DNA of 64,000 nucleotides from an uncultured Clostridia bacterium (GCA_934631985.1 CAKTYE010000006.1:4073-68072); one strand, 5' to 3'. Counted from the stretch's first letter, positions 31,635 through 40,785 are shown. A program made the numbers and translations. The notes: generated from the sequence alone by a model not told the origin.

Positions 31635-34130
31635 TTACTTGTTGTCCGCAGTCACGGCCTGAGCCGCGGTACGACCGGACACATAAATCTCAACGATGGC
31701 GTTGCCGCCCAGACGGTTGCCGCCGTGGATGCCGCCGGTCACCTCGCCAGCCGCATACAGGCCGGGGATAATGTTGCCGTTGGTGTCCAGCGCATGGCGC
31801 TCGGTGTCAACCTTGATACCGCCCATGGTGTGGTGGGTAGAGGGCGCCATGAAGCGGACGCGCAGCTCCACACCATCCAGGGTGTAGGTGTCGGGCAGAT
31901 ACTTGCCGTTCTCGTCCTTCTCAGCATTGCCGATCAGACGGTTGGGGTTGGTCTTCTTCACGTCCTCGGGCTGCTCGCCGGCCATGATCGCCTTGTCGTA
32001 GCTCTCGATGGTCTCGCGCACAGTCGCCGCGTCGGTGGGCAGGCCCAGGCTGGTGAACAGGTCAGCCAGCTGGTCCACCGTGCGGACGTACTGACGCCAT
32101 TCAACATCCTCATTGCCGTACAGGTACGGGCCGGGGATCTTCGCCTCGGCGTTGGCAATCTCGATGAACACACCCTTGGTGCCGTTGTGCTCGATGCCGT
32201 TGCGGAACTCCGCCAGGCTCAGCACATCACGCTCAGAGGTCTCGTCCACAAAGCGCTTGCCAGTGGTGGGATTGATGTAGATAGCATAGTTGCCGCCGCC
32301 GAAGGCCAGATTGCCGTTGTCCACCCAGCTGATGGGCATCATCTGGGTGAAGCCCATGCCAGTCACGTCAGCACCAGCAGCCTGCGCCATGGTGATGCCG
32401 TCGCCCTGCAAGGAAGAACGGTTGGTGGTCTTGGTGGCAGTGGAGACATACTCGTTGGACCAGTACACATTGCTGTCCACGACCATCTGCAGGTTCGCAG
32501 CATAGCCGCCGGTCGCCAGAATCACACCCTTGGACGCATGCGCGGTCACGGGGGTGCCATCGTACATGGTGCCTTTCACGCCGGTCACCTTGCCATCCTC
32601 CACGATCAGCTCCTCCGCAGTGGTGCGCAGCATGATCTTGTTGGAAGCAGCGGTCTCAGCAGTGTTCAGCAGGGTGTTCATGGGAGCCTGGAAATAAGTA
32701 CCCCAACGGCCGGGATAATCCACGCCGTCGATGGTCGCGCCGATGAACTCGTTCTCACGATACCACAGCGCGCCGATCAGGGTGGGCTGGGTGTCTTCCA
32801 CAAAGGTAGAGCCCTGAGCTTCCAGCCACTGCTTCAGCTCCTGACCGCCCTCGATGAACTGCTTCACCAGGTCGAAGTCGCCGTAGATCCAGCTGCTCAT
32901 GTCCGCAGAAGGACGCAGGCCGCCGTAGTAGGTCTGGAAGATGTGCAGATTCACGGTGGAGAACAGGGTCAGCTCGCCAGCGCCAGCCTCAACCTTGGGC
33001 TCCGCCCAGTCCAGGTAAGCCTGGATCTCGGACTTCAGGGCCTGCAGGGTGGGCAGGTACTCAGCATGCACGCCGTGCTTGCTCAGCTCCTCGATGTCGC
33101 CCGCCACAAACTCGTGATCCTTGTAGTACTCCTCATCGAAGGGCTCCTCGGACCAGTTCAGGATGGTCTTCAGCTCATCCAGGGTGGCGATGCTCTCAAC
33201 AACCTTGTTGTAGGTGTTGCCGTCATAGCCAACGCCCGTGGTGGCGTCGGGATCGGTGGGATCCCACACCAGGTAGGGCATCACGCTCTGGTACTGACCG
33301 CCGGAGACCAGCGTGTTGCCGCCGACCTGGGCGTTCTTCTCGATGACCAGCACGGTGTTGCCGTCCTGAGCCGCCTGCGCAGCCGCCGCGATACCGGCGC
33401 CGCCGGCACCCACGATAACCACGTCATAGGTCTCCTCGATGGGAGCCTGGGCTTCCTTCACGGGCTTGTTGGCCTTGAAGGTGTCCATGTTGGTGCAGCC
33501 GGCCTGCTCGGCAGCAGCGTTCACCGCGTTGCGGATCGCCGCGCTGGTGAAGGTCGCGCCGGAAACCGTGTCCACACCCGTGCCGTTGCCGGCAAGAATG
33601 TCCGCGAACATCGGCTCGAAGGCCACATCGCCAACATACTGGGTCTCCTTGGAAGAGACCAGCTGAATGTCGGTCACAGCGGTCTCAGAGAAGGTCACAC
33701 TCAGCTCCACGTCACCGTTGTAGCCGCTGGCCACGCCAGTGTAGGTGCCGGCAGTGAAGGCCAGCTCCGCGGTGTTCTCGGTGGCTTCGCCCTTAGCCTG
33801 CGCCAGAGCCTTGCCCAGCGCTTCCTTCACGGCGTTGCTGGTGATGGTCGCGCCGGAATGCACGTCCACGCTCTCAGCATCGGAAACGCCCACCAGAGAG
33901 GTGGTGTACTCCTCGATGGCCGCGCCGCCCAGGGCGGGGGTCTCATTTTCGCCGGTGATCTCGACCGCCGTCACGGCATTCTCGTCAACGGTAACCTTCA
34001 CGGTCACGTCGCCGCCGAAGCCAGTCGCAGTCGCTTCATACTCGCCCGCGGTGAACGTCGCCGCGCTGCTCACAGTGAACGGCACGATCGCCAGCGTCAG
34101 CACCAGCAGAAGAGAGAGAAACTTCTTCAT
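31635..34130 (-). CDS. Secreted FMN-binding/FAD flavoprotein reductase (flavocytochrome c/fumarate-reductase-like)
   Basis: An 831-residue exported protein. The signal peptide ends near VSSAA. Two FMN-binding domains follow, each with the SGAT flavin-attachment motif (HSGATITSNAV near residue 88, VSGATFTSAAI near 186), so covalent FMN is expected. From about 235 comes an FAD domain (YDVVIVGAGGAGIAAAA) with the fumarate-reductase/urocanate-reductase fold up to HHTMGGIKVDTE and the final GGIHGGNRLGGNA. It probably passes electrons to an organic acceptor outside the membrane; fumarate is only one candidate. An ApbE flavin transferase is not adjacent. It is monocistronic. Confidence 0.9.
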   Translation of the reverse strand: MKKFLSLLLVLTLAIVPFTVSSAATFTAGEYEATATGFGGDVTVKVTVDENAVTAVEITGENETPALGGAAIEEYTTSLVGVSDAESVDVHSGATITSNAVKEALGKALAQAKGEATENTAELAFTAGTYTGVASGYNGDVELSVTFSETAVTDIQLVSSKETQYVGDVAFEPMFADILAGNGTGVDTVSGATFTSAAIRNAVNAAAEQAGCTNMDTFKANKPVKEAQAPIEETYDVVIVGAGGAGIAAAAQAAQDGNTVLVIEKNAQVGGNTLVSGGQYQSVMPYLVWDPTDPDATTGVGYDGNTYNKVVESIATLDELKTILNWSEEPFDEEYYKDHEFVAGDIEELSKHGVHAEYLPTLQALKSEIQAYLDWAEPKVEAGAGELTLFSTVNLHIFQTYYGGLRPSADMSSWIYGDFDLVKQFIEGGQELKQWLEAQGSTFVEDTQPTLIGALWYRENEFIGATIDGVDYPGRWGTYFQAPMNTLLNTAETAASNKIMLRTTAEELIVEDGKVTGVKGTMYDGTPVTAHASKGVILATGGYAANLQMVVDSNVYWSNEYVSTATKTTNRSSLQGDGITMAQAAGADVTGMGFTQMMPISWVDNGNLAFGGGNYAIYINPTTGKRFVDETSERDVLSLAEFRNGIEHNGTKGVFIEIANAEAKIPGPYLYGNEDVEWRQYVRTVDQLADLFTSLGLPTDAATVRETIESYDKAIMAGEQPEDVKKTNPNRLIGNAEKDENGKYLPDTYTLDGVELRVRFMAPSTHHTMGGIKVDTERHALDTNGNIIPGLYAAGEVTGGIHGGNRLGGNAIVEIYVSGRTAAQAVTADNK

Positions 34131-34182
34131 CGTTGTATCCTCCTATGTATTTTTTCTGACAGTCGCTTTCTGTCCACTATTT

Positions 34183-34212
34183 ACTGTATCACGAACGCTT
34201 CCCCCATGTCAA
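34183..34212 (-). promoter_or_regulatory. Promoter of the flavoprotein gene
   Basis: TTGACA, 18-nt spacer, TACAGT on the minus strand; AGGAGG precedes the start. Confidence 0.75.
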
Positions 34213-34297
34213 TATTTTTTCAAAGTCGGTCATCGCCCGGAAAAGCAATGCCAGCATAAGCAAACGCAACGCCATGGTTAGCCGTCCTTAATTGGAA

Positions 34298-34360
34298 GAA
34301 AAAAAGGGACGCATGTCCCTGCCGGGGCCAAAAGCGCGGCAGACCTGCGTCCGGGGTTCC
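34298..34360 (-). terminator. Terminator of the DUF378 gene
   Basis: GGGAC/GTCCC hairpin followed by TTTTTTT on the minus strand. A longer alternative pairing, GGACGCA/TGCGTCC, overlaps it. Confidence 0.75.
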
Positions 34361-34371
34361 AAAAAAATTTT

Positions 34372-34575
34372 TTACGTTTTGGCGATGGCATGCTCCCGAA
34401 AGAGCAGCGAAATGCACCACACGCCCGCAATGCCCACCAGCGTATAGACGATGCGGCTCAGCACCGCTGCCTGTCCGCCGAAGATCCAGGCCACCAGATC
34501 GAACTGGAACACGCCCACCAGCGCCCAGTTCACCGCGCCGATGATGACCAGCAGCAACGCGATCTTATCCATCAT
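34372..34575 (-). CDS. DUF378 family small membrane protein
   Basis: A 67-residue protein with two hydrophobic helices and the family signature IGAVNWALVGVFQFDLVAWIFG, then SRIVYTLVGIAGVW. Function unknown. The ATG is chosen because GGAGGG lies about 9 nt before it; two other ATGs within four codons are possible. It lies 50 nt downstream of the propeller-like gene. Confidence 0.85.
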   Translation of the reverse strand: MMDKIALLLVIIGAVNWALVGVFQFDLVAWIFGGQAAVLSRIVYTLVGIAGVWCISLLFREHAIAKT

Positions 34576-34625
34576 GCTGCGCATCCCTCCTTTCTGCCCT
34601 TCAGGATAGCCCATTCCTGCGCAGT

Positions 34626-35426
34626 TTATGCAGGGCAGATGTCCATCACGCTGCCACGCAGCAGGGCGGCAGGCTTTGCCCGCAGGGCCGGGGATAGGGT
34701 AAACAGCGCCTCCTGCACAGGATCGGCGACCAGCAGGCGCTCCTGCATGACCAGCATCCGCCGGGGCAGGCCGAAACCCGCCTGCACCGTTGTCAGACGA
34801 AGGGGCTGGCCCTCGAAGCGGTAGAGCCGTTCCGTTGCGCCCAGCAGCAGCGCCCCGGACGGCAAAGAAAGCAGCGCCCCCGGCAGCCCCGGCACGGCGG
34901 CAAGCACCTCTGCCGGGGCATGGAACGGCACCCGGCACAGCAGGCCGCGGATCTCTCCTTCACCGGCGACACAGGCGGCATACAGCGCTCCCTGATGCCA
35001 GCACAGGCAGCAGGCTGCGCCGGGGACGGGGCAGGCATGCAGCAGCGTCAATGCAGGCAGGCGAAGCAGCCGCACCTCGCCCGCCAGTCCGCAGGCCACC
35101 GCCGCGCAGCGTCCGCCGGGAAGCAGGCACAGCTGGCGTGGGGCGACCCCGGCGGGGGCCGTCCACAGGGGCATGCCGTCCGGGGCGTGGAGGGTGATGC
35201 TGTCGCTTTCCCCGGAAAGCAGCAGCGGGCAGCCGCGCCAGCAGGCCGCGTCCGTCACATCGGGGGCGCATGGAAAGGTGCGCGTTCCCCAGGCGCACAG
35301 GCGCTGGGCATTATCCACGCACAGGCGGCCCCCCGCGCCCAGCGTATCCACCCGGGTCAGCGGATGATCCGTCTGTCCGTTGGGGTCACGCCGCCCCGCT
35401 GCGCCCATGGCAATCCAAATGCCCAT
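34626..35426 (-). CDS. Unrecognised 266-residue protein with beta-propeller character
   Basis: Several repeated strand-rich blocks (LPGGRCAAVACGLAGEVRLL, LPSGALLLGATERLYRFEG, MLVMQERLLVADPVQEALF) resemble WD/YVTN-type propeller blades. No clear family match. It is cytoplasmic by lack of a signal sequence and unusually rich in cysteine and leucine. GGAGGGGG precedes the ATG. It may be cotranscribed with the DUF378 gene. Confidence 0.6.
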   Translation of the reverse strand: MGIWIAMGAAGRRDPNGQTDHPLTRVDTLGAGGRLCVDNAQRLCAWGTRTFPCAPDVTDAACWRGCPLLLSGESDSITLHAPDGMPLWTAPAGVAPRQLCLLPGGRCAAVACGLAGEVRLLRLPALTLLHACPVPGAACCLCWHQGALYAACVAGEGEIRGLLCRVPFHAPAEVLAAVPGLPGALLSLPSGALLLGATERLYRFEGQPLRLTTVQAGFGLPRRMLVMQERLLVADPVQEALFTLSPALRAKPAALLRGSVMDICPA

Positions 35427-35583
35427 GCCCGCCCCCTCCTCTCACCTCATCCTATGACGGCGGCGCGCCGCGGTGCGTTTCCCGGGGAAATTCTCCCAGG
35501 ACTGCGCCGCTTGCAGGAAAAGCGCCGTCTTTGTCGAATATGCTAACCGATTATGCATACAGGTTTGAAAGGAGTTTCCCACG

Positions 35584-35823
35584 ATGTTTGTATACAAGAC
35601 GCACGGCACCTGCTCCACGCAGATTGAACTGGAGATCAAGGACGGCATCATCACCCACTGTGCCTTTACCCGCGGCTGCCCCGGCAACACTCAGGGTCTC
35701 GCCCGCATGGTGGAAGGCCAAAAAGCCGAGGACGTTGCCAACCGCCTGGAGGGCGTGATCTGCCGCGGCGACACCTCCTGCCCCGACCAGCTGTCAAAGG
35801 CAATTAGAGCATACCATGAGTGA
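35584..35823 (+). CDS. TSCPD-domain protein (TIGR03905 family)
   Basis: A 79-residue protein starting MFVYKTHGTCSTQIELEI and carrying CRGDTSCPDQLSKAI. The TSCPD motif is related to the C-terminal metal-binding segment of B12-dependent ribonucleotide reductases. Function unknown. AAAGGAG lies upstream. It has four conserved cysteines. No partner gene is adjacent. Confidence 0.88.
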   Translation: MFVYKTHGTCSTQIELEIKDGIITHCAFTRGCPGNTQGLARMVEGQKAEDVANRLEGVICRGDTSCPDQLSKAIRAYHE

Positions 35824-35862
35824 AGGCTTGTGAGGGTGATGCGAGGGAGGCTGCTTCTGTGT

Positions 35863-36028
35863 TAGGGTAACGCCGCACCATGCCGTAGCAGCGCTGACGG
35901 GCGCTTTTGCACCATCTGCTTTGTACAAAAATCTCGATTTACATCCAGTAAACCTTCGATTTTTGCACTTCGCAGCTGGCACAAAATCCCCTCGTCATCG
36001 CACCACGTCATGGCACGTCGTTACCCTA
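35863..36028. mobile_element. TA-flanked inverted-repeat element, copy 2 (MITE-like, family E)
   Basis: Ends GGGTAACG/CGTTACCC with TA on both sides; internal CCATCTGCT and TCGATTTACATCCAGTAAACCTTCG match copy 1. The terminal arms differ from copy 1 but remain paired. Outside the TAs the flanks GCGAGGGAGG.TGCTT and AAGCA.CTCCCTCGC also pair, as if inserted in the loop of an older hairpin. Confidence 0.75.
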
Positions 36029-36216
36029 AAAGCACCTCCCTCGCGCTCCCTCCCGAAGACCATGTGGGGGAGATTGTAGATATGCGCATTGAATAAGCGT
36101 TTAGCATAATAAGCAGGCTCACACAGGCAGCTTGAACGCATTCCAGCTTATTGTTCCCACATGTTTGGGAAAGCGCCACAAGCAAGCCACCCCCCAGCCG
36201 CTCTTCGGGAGAGGGT

Positions 36217-36256
36217 CCGGGGGAGGAGCTTCTGGCACAGAAGCTGCCTCCCCCGG
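36217..36256. repeat. Long perfect-stem hairpin in the helicase leader
   Basis: CCGGGGGAGG-AGCTTCTG pairs with CAGAAGCT-GCCTCCCCCGG over a 3-nt loop. It lies 30 nt before the helicase Shine-Dalgarno site. No promoter was confidently found in 36029-36280. Confidence 0.6.
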
Positions 36257-36296
36257 CGCATCACCCCCGTACTGTTAGATTTATAGGAGGTTTCCC

Positions 36297-37475
36297 TTGT
36301 CAGAAGAAAGCATTACACGATTTGACCAAATGGACATCAGCACGGAGGTCCTGAAGGCCATTGAGAAAATGGGCTTCAAGGAGCCGTCCACCGTCCAGGC
36401 GAAAACCATCCCCCTGATGATGAGCGGCGTGGACATCATGGCGATCGCTCCCACCGGCACAGGCAAGACCTGCGCCTTCGGCATCCCCATGCTGGAATAC
36501 ATGGATCTGAAGGATAAGCGCATTCAGGAGGTGGTGCTTTGCCCCACCCGTGAGCTGGCGGTGCAGATCGGCGAGGAGCTGACCAAGCTGGCGGCGTTCA
36601 TCCCCGAGGTGCGCATTGCCGTGCTGTACGGCGGTCAGCCCATCGTCAAGCAGCTGAACGCCCTGAAGCGCAATCCGCAGATCATCATCGCCACCCCCGG
36701 GCGGCTGCTGGATCACCTGAACCGCGGCAACCTGCGCCTGAACGCCGTGCATACCATGGTGCTGGACGAGGCCGATGAAATGCTGAACATGGGCTTTGTC
36801 AAGGACGTGACCCGCATCATTGAGTCCGTCCCCAGCCAGCGGCAGCTCGTCATGTTCTCCGCCACCATGAGCCAGGACGTGATGACCATTGCCTGGAAGT
36901 TCCAGCATGACCCCGTGGAGATCGTGGTAGAAGCCACCAAGAAGGATCGCCCGCAGATCACGCAGTATGTCATCAAGACCGAGCGGGACAAGAAAATGGA
37001 TCACCTGCTCTATCTGCTGGACGCGGACGTGTACCAGCGCATCATGATCTTCTGCAACACCAAGTTCATGACGGACAAGCTGACCAGCCGCCTGAAAAAG
37101 GAAGGCTATCAGGTGGAGTGCCTGCACGGTGATATTCCGCAAAAACAGCGCAATGTGGTGATGCAAGACTTCAAACGCGGCAAATTCCCCATTCTGGTGG
37201 CGACAGACGTCGCTGCGCGCGGCATTGACGTGGACGATGTGGAGGCTGTCATCAATTACGATCTGCCCAATGAGAACGAATACTACCTCCACCGCATTGG
37301 ACGCACGGGCCGCGCCCACAAGCATGGCGTGAGTTTCTCGCTGGTGACGTTCCAGGAGAGCGTGCGCATGGATGAAATTTTGAAGTACCTCATCACCAAG
37401 CCAGTGCCGCTGCACTTCAACGACATGGACGTGCTGGTGAACGAGGACGGTACGCCGTTCTTTGAGCATGCCTGA
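36297..37475 (+). CDS. DEAD-box ATP-dependent RNA helicase
   Basis: A 392-residue RNA helicase with all core motifs: Q-motif region FKEPSTVQAKTIPL, Walker A APTGTGKT (near residue 51), PTRELA, TPGRLLDH, DEAD in VLDEADEML, SAT in MFSATM, and HRIGRTGRAH at the end. It lacks the long basic tail of CsdA-like members, so it resembles the short CshB/RhlE-like group. The start is TTG, 6 nt after AGGAGG; no ATG fits. Likely roles are ribosome assembly or mRNA decay. A terminator follows. Confidence 0.93.
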   Translation: MSEESITRFDQMDISTEVLKAIEKMGFKEPSTVQAKTIPLMMSGVDIMAIAPTGTGKTCAFGIPMLEYMDLKDKRIQEVVLCPTRELAVQIGEELTKLAAFIPEVRIAVLYGGQPIVKQLNALKRNPQIIIATPGRLLDHLNRGNLRLNAVHTMVLDEADEMLNMGFVKDVTRIIESVPSQRQLVMFSATMSQDVMTIAWKFQHDPVEIVVEATKKDRPQITQYVIKTERDKKMDHLLYLLDADVYQRIMIFCNTKFMTDKLTSRLKKEGYQVECLHGDIPQKQRNVVMQDFKRGKFPILVATDVAARGIDVDDVEAVINYDLPNENEYYLHRIGRTGRAHKHGVSFSLVTFQESVRMDEILKYLITKPVPLHFNDMDVLVNEDGTPFFEHA

Positions 37476-37485
37476 ACGATTGAGA

Positions 37486-37512
37486 AGCGTCCCAGCAAGA
37501 CGCTCTTTTTTG
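37486..37512 (+). terminator. Terminator of the helicase gene
   Basis: AGCGTC/GACGCT stem followed by CTTTTTTG. Confidence 0.82.
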
Positions 37513-37604
37513 TTCGCAGGAAAACGGCGGCGTCAGGGCGAAATGCTTACAGCGAAAGATTTTCCTGCGCTCCGTGCGCATCAGATAAAGGAGCGATTCA
37601 ACCC

Positions 37605-39614
37605 ATGAAAGCGTTGATTCTAAATTCAGGGCTGGGCCACCGCATGGGGGTACTGACCTCTGAGCATCCCAAGTGCATGACGGAGGTCTCCGCTACCCAG
37701 ACCATCCTGAGCCGTCAATTGCAGCTGCTGGCAGCGGCGGGCATTCAGGAGGTCGTCATCACCACCGGCTATTTTGACCAGGTGTTGATGGACTACTGCC
37801 GGGAGCTGGACTTGCCCCTGCACATCCAGTTCATTAAAAATCCCCGCTATGCGGAAACAAACTACATCTATTCCATCTACTGCGCCCGGGAAGCCCTGCG
37901 CGGCGAGGACGTGCTGCTGATGCATGGCGACCTGGTGTTTGAACCCAGCGTGCTGGACGATCTGCTGGCCCATCCCAACAGCTGCATGAAAGTCTCCTCC
38001 ACGCTGCCCCTGCCGCAGAAGGATTTCAAGGCCGTGGTGCAGGATGGACAGGTCAAGGCTGTGGGCATCGAATTCTTCGACAGCGCCATGGAAGCCCAGG
38101 CGCTGTATAAGCTCAATGCCGCGGATTGGCAGATCTGGCTGGATCAGATCTGCGCCCTGTGCGAGAATGGTCAGCAGAATTGCTATGCCGAGGTGGCGCT
38201 GAACCAGGTCACGGACCGCTGCCATATTGACGCTTTTGATGTGCAGGACCGCCTTTGCACCGAGGTCGATACCCCGGAGGACCTCGCCCATGTGAAGGAG
38301 CTGCTGCGCCGCATCGAGGAGCGCACCGTGTACATGTGCTTTTCCACCGATGTGCTGCACAGCGGTCATATTGCTCTGCTGCGTAAGGCGCAGAAGCTGG
38401 GCAAGGTGATCGTCGGCGTGTTGTCCGATGAAGCAGTTGTGACCTACAAGCGCTATCCGCTGCTGCCCTTTGAGGAACGCAAGGCGCTTTTCGAAAGCAT
38501 CGCAGGCATTTCCAAGATCGTGAAGCAGGAGACGCTGAGCTATCGCGAAAACCTGGAAAAATACCACCCCACCTATGTGGTGCATGGGGACAACTGGGTC
38601 ACCGGCATTCAGAAGCCCATCCGGGACGAGGTGTGCGAAATTCTTGCCACCTATGGCGGACAGCTGGTGGAATATCCCTACGCCTCCGATCCCAAGTATG
38701 CGGAAATTGAGAAGCGGGCCAAGCTGGAGCTTGCCACGCCGGACGCGCGTCGGGGCCGTCTGCGCAAGGTGCTTGCCATGAAGGGTCTGGTCACCGCGCT
38801 GGAAACGCACAGCGGCCTGACAGGCCTGATCGTCGAGAACACCGTGGTGCCGGAAAAGGGCGGTGCGCGGCAGTTTGACGCTATGTGGATCAGCTCGCTG
38901 TGCGACTCCACCGCCAAGGGCAAGCCGGACATTGAACTGGTGGACATGACCTCCCGCTTCCGTACCATTGACGATGTTTGCGAGGTCACCACCAAGCCCA
39001 TCATCTTTGACGGCGACACCGGCGGCATGACGGAGCATTTCGTCTACACGGTGCGCTCGCTGGAGCGCATGGGCGTGTCCATGGTCATCATCGAGGACAA
39101 GACCGGGCTGAAGAAGAACTCGCTGTTCGGCACAGAGGTGGCGCAGACACAGGCCTCTATTCCCGATTTCTGCGAGAAGATTCGTGCAGGCAAGCGCGCC
39201 CAGCGCACCCGGGACTTCATGATCTGCGCCCGGATCGAGAGCCTGATCCTGGAAAAGGGCATGGAGGACGCACTGGAACGCGCCTTTGCCTTTGTGGGCG
39301 CAGGCGCGGACGCTATCATGATCCACAGCCGCAAAAAAAACCCGGATGAAATTTTCGAGTTTGTAGCGCGCTTCCGCGCCAAGGATACGGCAACGCCCAT
39401 CGTGGTGGTGCCGACCTCCTTCAACACCGTCACCGAGGAGGAGTTTAAGGCCCGGGGCGTAAACATCGTCATTTACGCCAACCAGCTGACCCGGACGGGC
39501 TTCCCCGCCATGCAGCATGCAGCGGAGCTGATCCTTTCCACCCACCGCGCCAAGGAATGCGATGACATCTGCATGCCCTTTAAGGACATTATTCGCCTGA
39601 TTCCTGAAGAATAA
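37605..39614 (+). CDS. pepM: Three-domain nucleotidyltransferase - cytidylyltransferase - phosphoenolpyruvate mutase
   Basis: A 669-residue fusion. Residues 1-235: LicC/PntC-like nucleotidyltransferase (ILNSGLGHRMG, then PKCMTEV). Residues 241-375: a second, unrelated cytidylyltransferase of the glycerol-phosphate type (VYMCFSTDVLHSGHIALL, HxGH motif). Residues 387-669: PEP mutase with IIFDGDTGG and the diagnostic EDKTGLKKNS (EDKX5NS) that separates mutases from isocitrate-lyase relatives. The mutase makes phosphonopyruvate, and the nucleotidyltransferases suggest activation of a phosphonate as a CMP derivative for cell-surface attachment. The next gene takes the next step. AAAGGAG precedes the start. 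Confidence 0.92.
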   Translation: MKALILNSGLGHRMGVLTSEHPKCMTEVSATQTILSRQLQLLAAAGIQEVVITTGYFDQVLMDYCRELDLPLHIQFIKNPRYAETNYIYSIYCAREALRGEDVLLMHGDLVFEPSVLDDLLAHPNSCMKVSSTLPLPQKDFKAVVQDGQVKAVGIEFFDSAMEAQALYKLNAADWQIWLDQICALCENGQQNCYAEVALNQVTDRCHIDAFDVQDRLCTEVDTPEDLAHVKELLRRIEERTVYMCFSTDVLHSGHIALLRKAQKLGKVIVGVLSDEAVVTYKRYPLLPFEERKALFESIAGISKIVKQETLSYRENLEKYHPTYVVHGDNWVTGIQKPIRDEVCEILATYGGQLVEYPYASDPKYAEIEKRAKLELATPDARRGRLRKVLAMKGLVTALETHSGLTGLIVENTVVPEKGGARQFDAMWISSLCDSTAKGKPDIELVDMTSRFRTIDDVCEVTTKPIIFDGDTGGMTEHFVYTVRSLERMGVSMVIIEDKTGLKKNSLFGTEVAQTQASIPDFCEKIRAGKRAQRTRDFMICARIESLILEKGMEDALERAFAFVGAGADAIMIHSRKKNPDEIFEFVARFRAKDTATPIVVVPTSFNTVTEEEFKARGVNIVIYANQLTRTGFPAMQHAAELILSTHRAKECDDICMPFKDIIRLIPEE

Positions 39615-39628
39615 GGAGGATCGCAGCC

Positions 39629-40750
39629 ATGCAAGTTGAGGAGCTTCTTCGCCTGACCGGGGCGACCTTCTTCACAGGCGTTCCCGATTCTCAGCTCAAG
39701 GCGCTGTGCAATTACCTGATGGCGACCTACGGCACAGATGGCAAGCATCATGTCATTGCCGCCAACGAGGGCAACTGCGCCGCACTGGCAGCGGGCTACC
39801 ATTTGGCGACCGGGAAAATACCGCTGGTGTACATGCAGAATTCCGGGGAAGGGAACATCATCAACCCGCTGGCCTCCCTGCTGAAGGAGCAGGTGTATGC
39901 CATTCCAACGATTTTTGTCATCGGCTGGCGAGGCGAACCCGGTGTGCATGACGAGCCGCAGCATGTGTTTCAGGGACAGGTCACAGTAAAGCTGATGGAT
40001 ACCATGGAGGTACCCAGCTTCGTTCTCAGCGCAGCTACCACTACAGCAGAGGTTGCTGCGCAGATGGAGCGCTTCCGTCCTGTGCTGGCAAAGGGCGGAC
40101 AGGTGGCCTTCATTGTCCGCAAGAACGCCCTGACCTATGACGGCAAGGTCGTTTACCGCAACAGCAACACCATGCGCCGGGAGGACATTATTCGCCATCT
40201 TTTGCAGTACACTGGACAGGACGTGATTGTTTCCACCACGGGCAAGGCCAGCCGGGAGCTGTTTGAGCTGCGGGAAGCCCGCGGCGAAGGCCACGGCCTG
40301 GATTTTCTCACCGTTGGCTCCATGGGCCACAGCTCCTCCATTGCGCTGGGCATTGCGCTGCAAAAGCCCGAGGAACGCATCTGGGTGCTGGACGGCGACG
40401 GCGCCGCGCTGATGCACCTGGGAGCAATGGCGGTCATGGGTGCATATCATCCCCGCAGGCTGGTGCATATCGTCATCAACAACGGCGCACATGAGACGGT
40501 CGGCGGACAGCCCACGGTCATGAGCAGCGTTGATCTGCCCGCACTGGCCCGTGCCTGCGGCTATGCACAAGCCGTTTCTGTTGCAACCTTCGACGCGCTG
40601 GACGCGGCGCTTGCAGCAGCGCAGCAGGCGGAGGAGCTGACGTTTATTGAAGTGAAGTGCGCCATTGGTGCGCGGGAGAATTTGGGACGGCCGACTACGA
40701 CCACGCAGCAGAACAAGCGGGATTTTATGGCGCGGCTGGAAGGGGAATAA
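39629..40750 (+). CDS. ppd: Phosphonopyruvate decarboxylase
   Basis: A 373-residue thiamine-diphosphate enzyme decarboxylating phosphonopyruvate to phosphonoacetaldehyde, the irreversible pull for PEP mutase. The N-terminal Pyr domain has FTGVPDSQLKALCNYL and ANEGNCAALAAGYHLATG (catalytic Glu). The C-terminal PP domain has LDGDGAALMH and VINNGAHETVGGQ (the GDG...NN ThDP motif). AAGGAGG lies before the ATG, 14 nt after the pepM stop. A 2-aminoethylphosphonate transaminase or other aldehyde-consuming enzyme is not found nearby. Confidence 0.93.
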   Translation: MQVEELLRLTGATFFTGVPDSQLKALCNYLMATYGTDGKHHVIAANEGNCAALAAGYHLATGKIPLVYMQNSGEGNIINPLASLLKEQVYAIPTIFVIGWRGEPGVHDEPQHVFQGQVTVKLMDTMEVPSFVLSAATTTAEVAAQMERFRPVLAKGGQVAFIVRKNALTYDGKVVYRNSNTMRREDIIRHLLQYTGQDVIVSTTGKASRELFELREARGEGHGLDFLTVGSMGHSSSIALGIALQKPEERIWVLDGDGAALMHLGAMAVMGAYHPRRLVHIVINNGAHETVGGQPTVMSSVDLPALARACGYAQAVSVATFDALDAALAAAQQAEELTFIEVKCAIGARENLGRPTTTTQQNKRDFMARLEGE

Positions 40751-40785
40751 TGCGTAAAAGGCATTAACAGTGCAAGTGGATGAGC

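Noticed and set aside
37626..39545. Long minus-strand open frame opposite the PEP mutase fusion
   Set aside because: Same antisense effect; the plus strand carries three recognisable enzyme domains.
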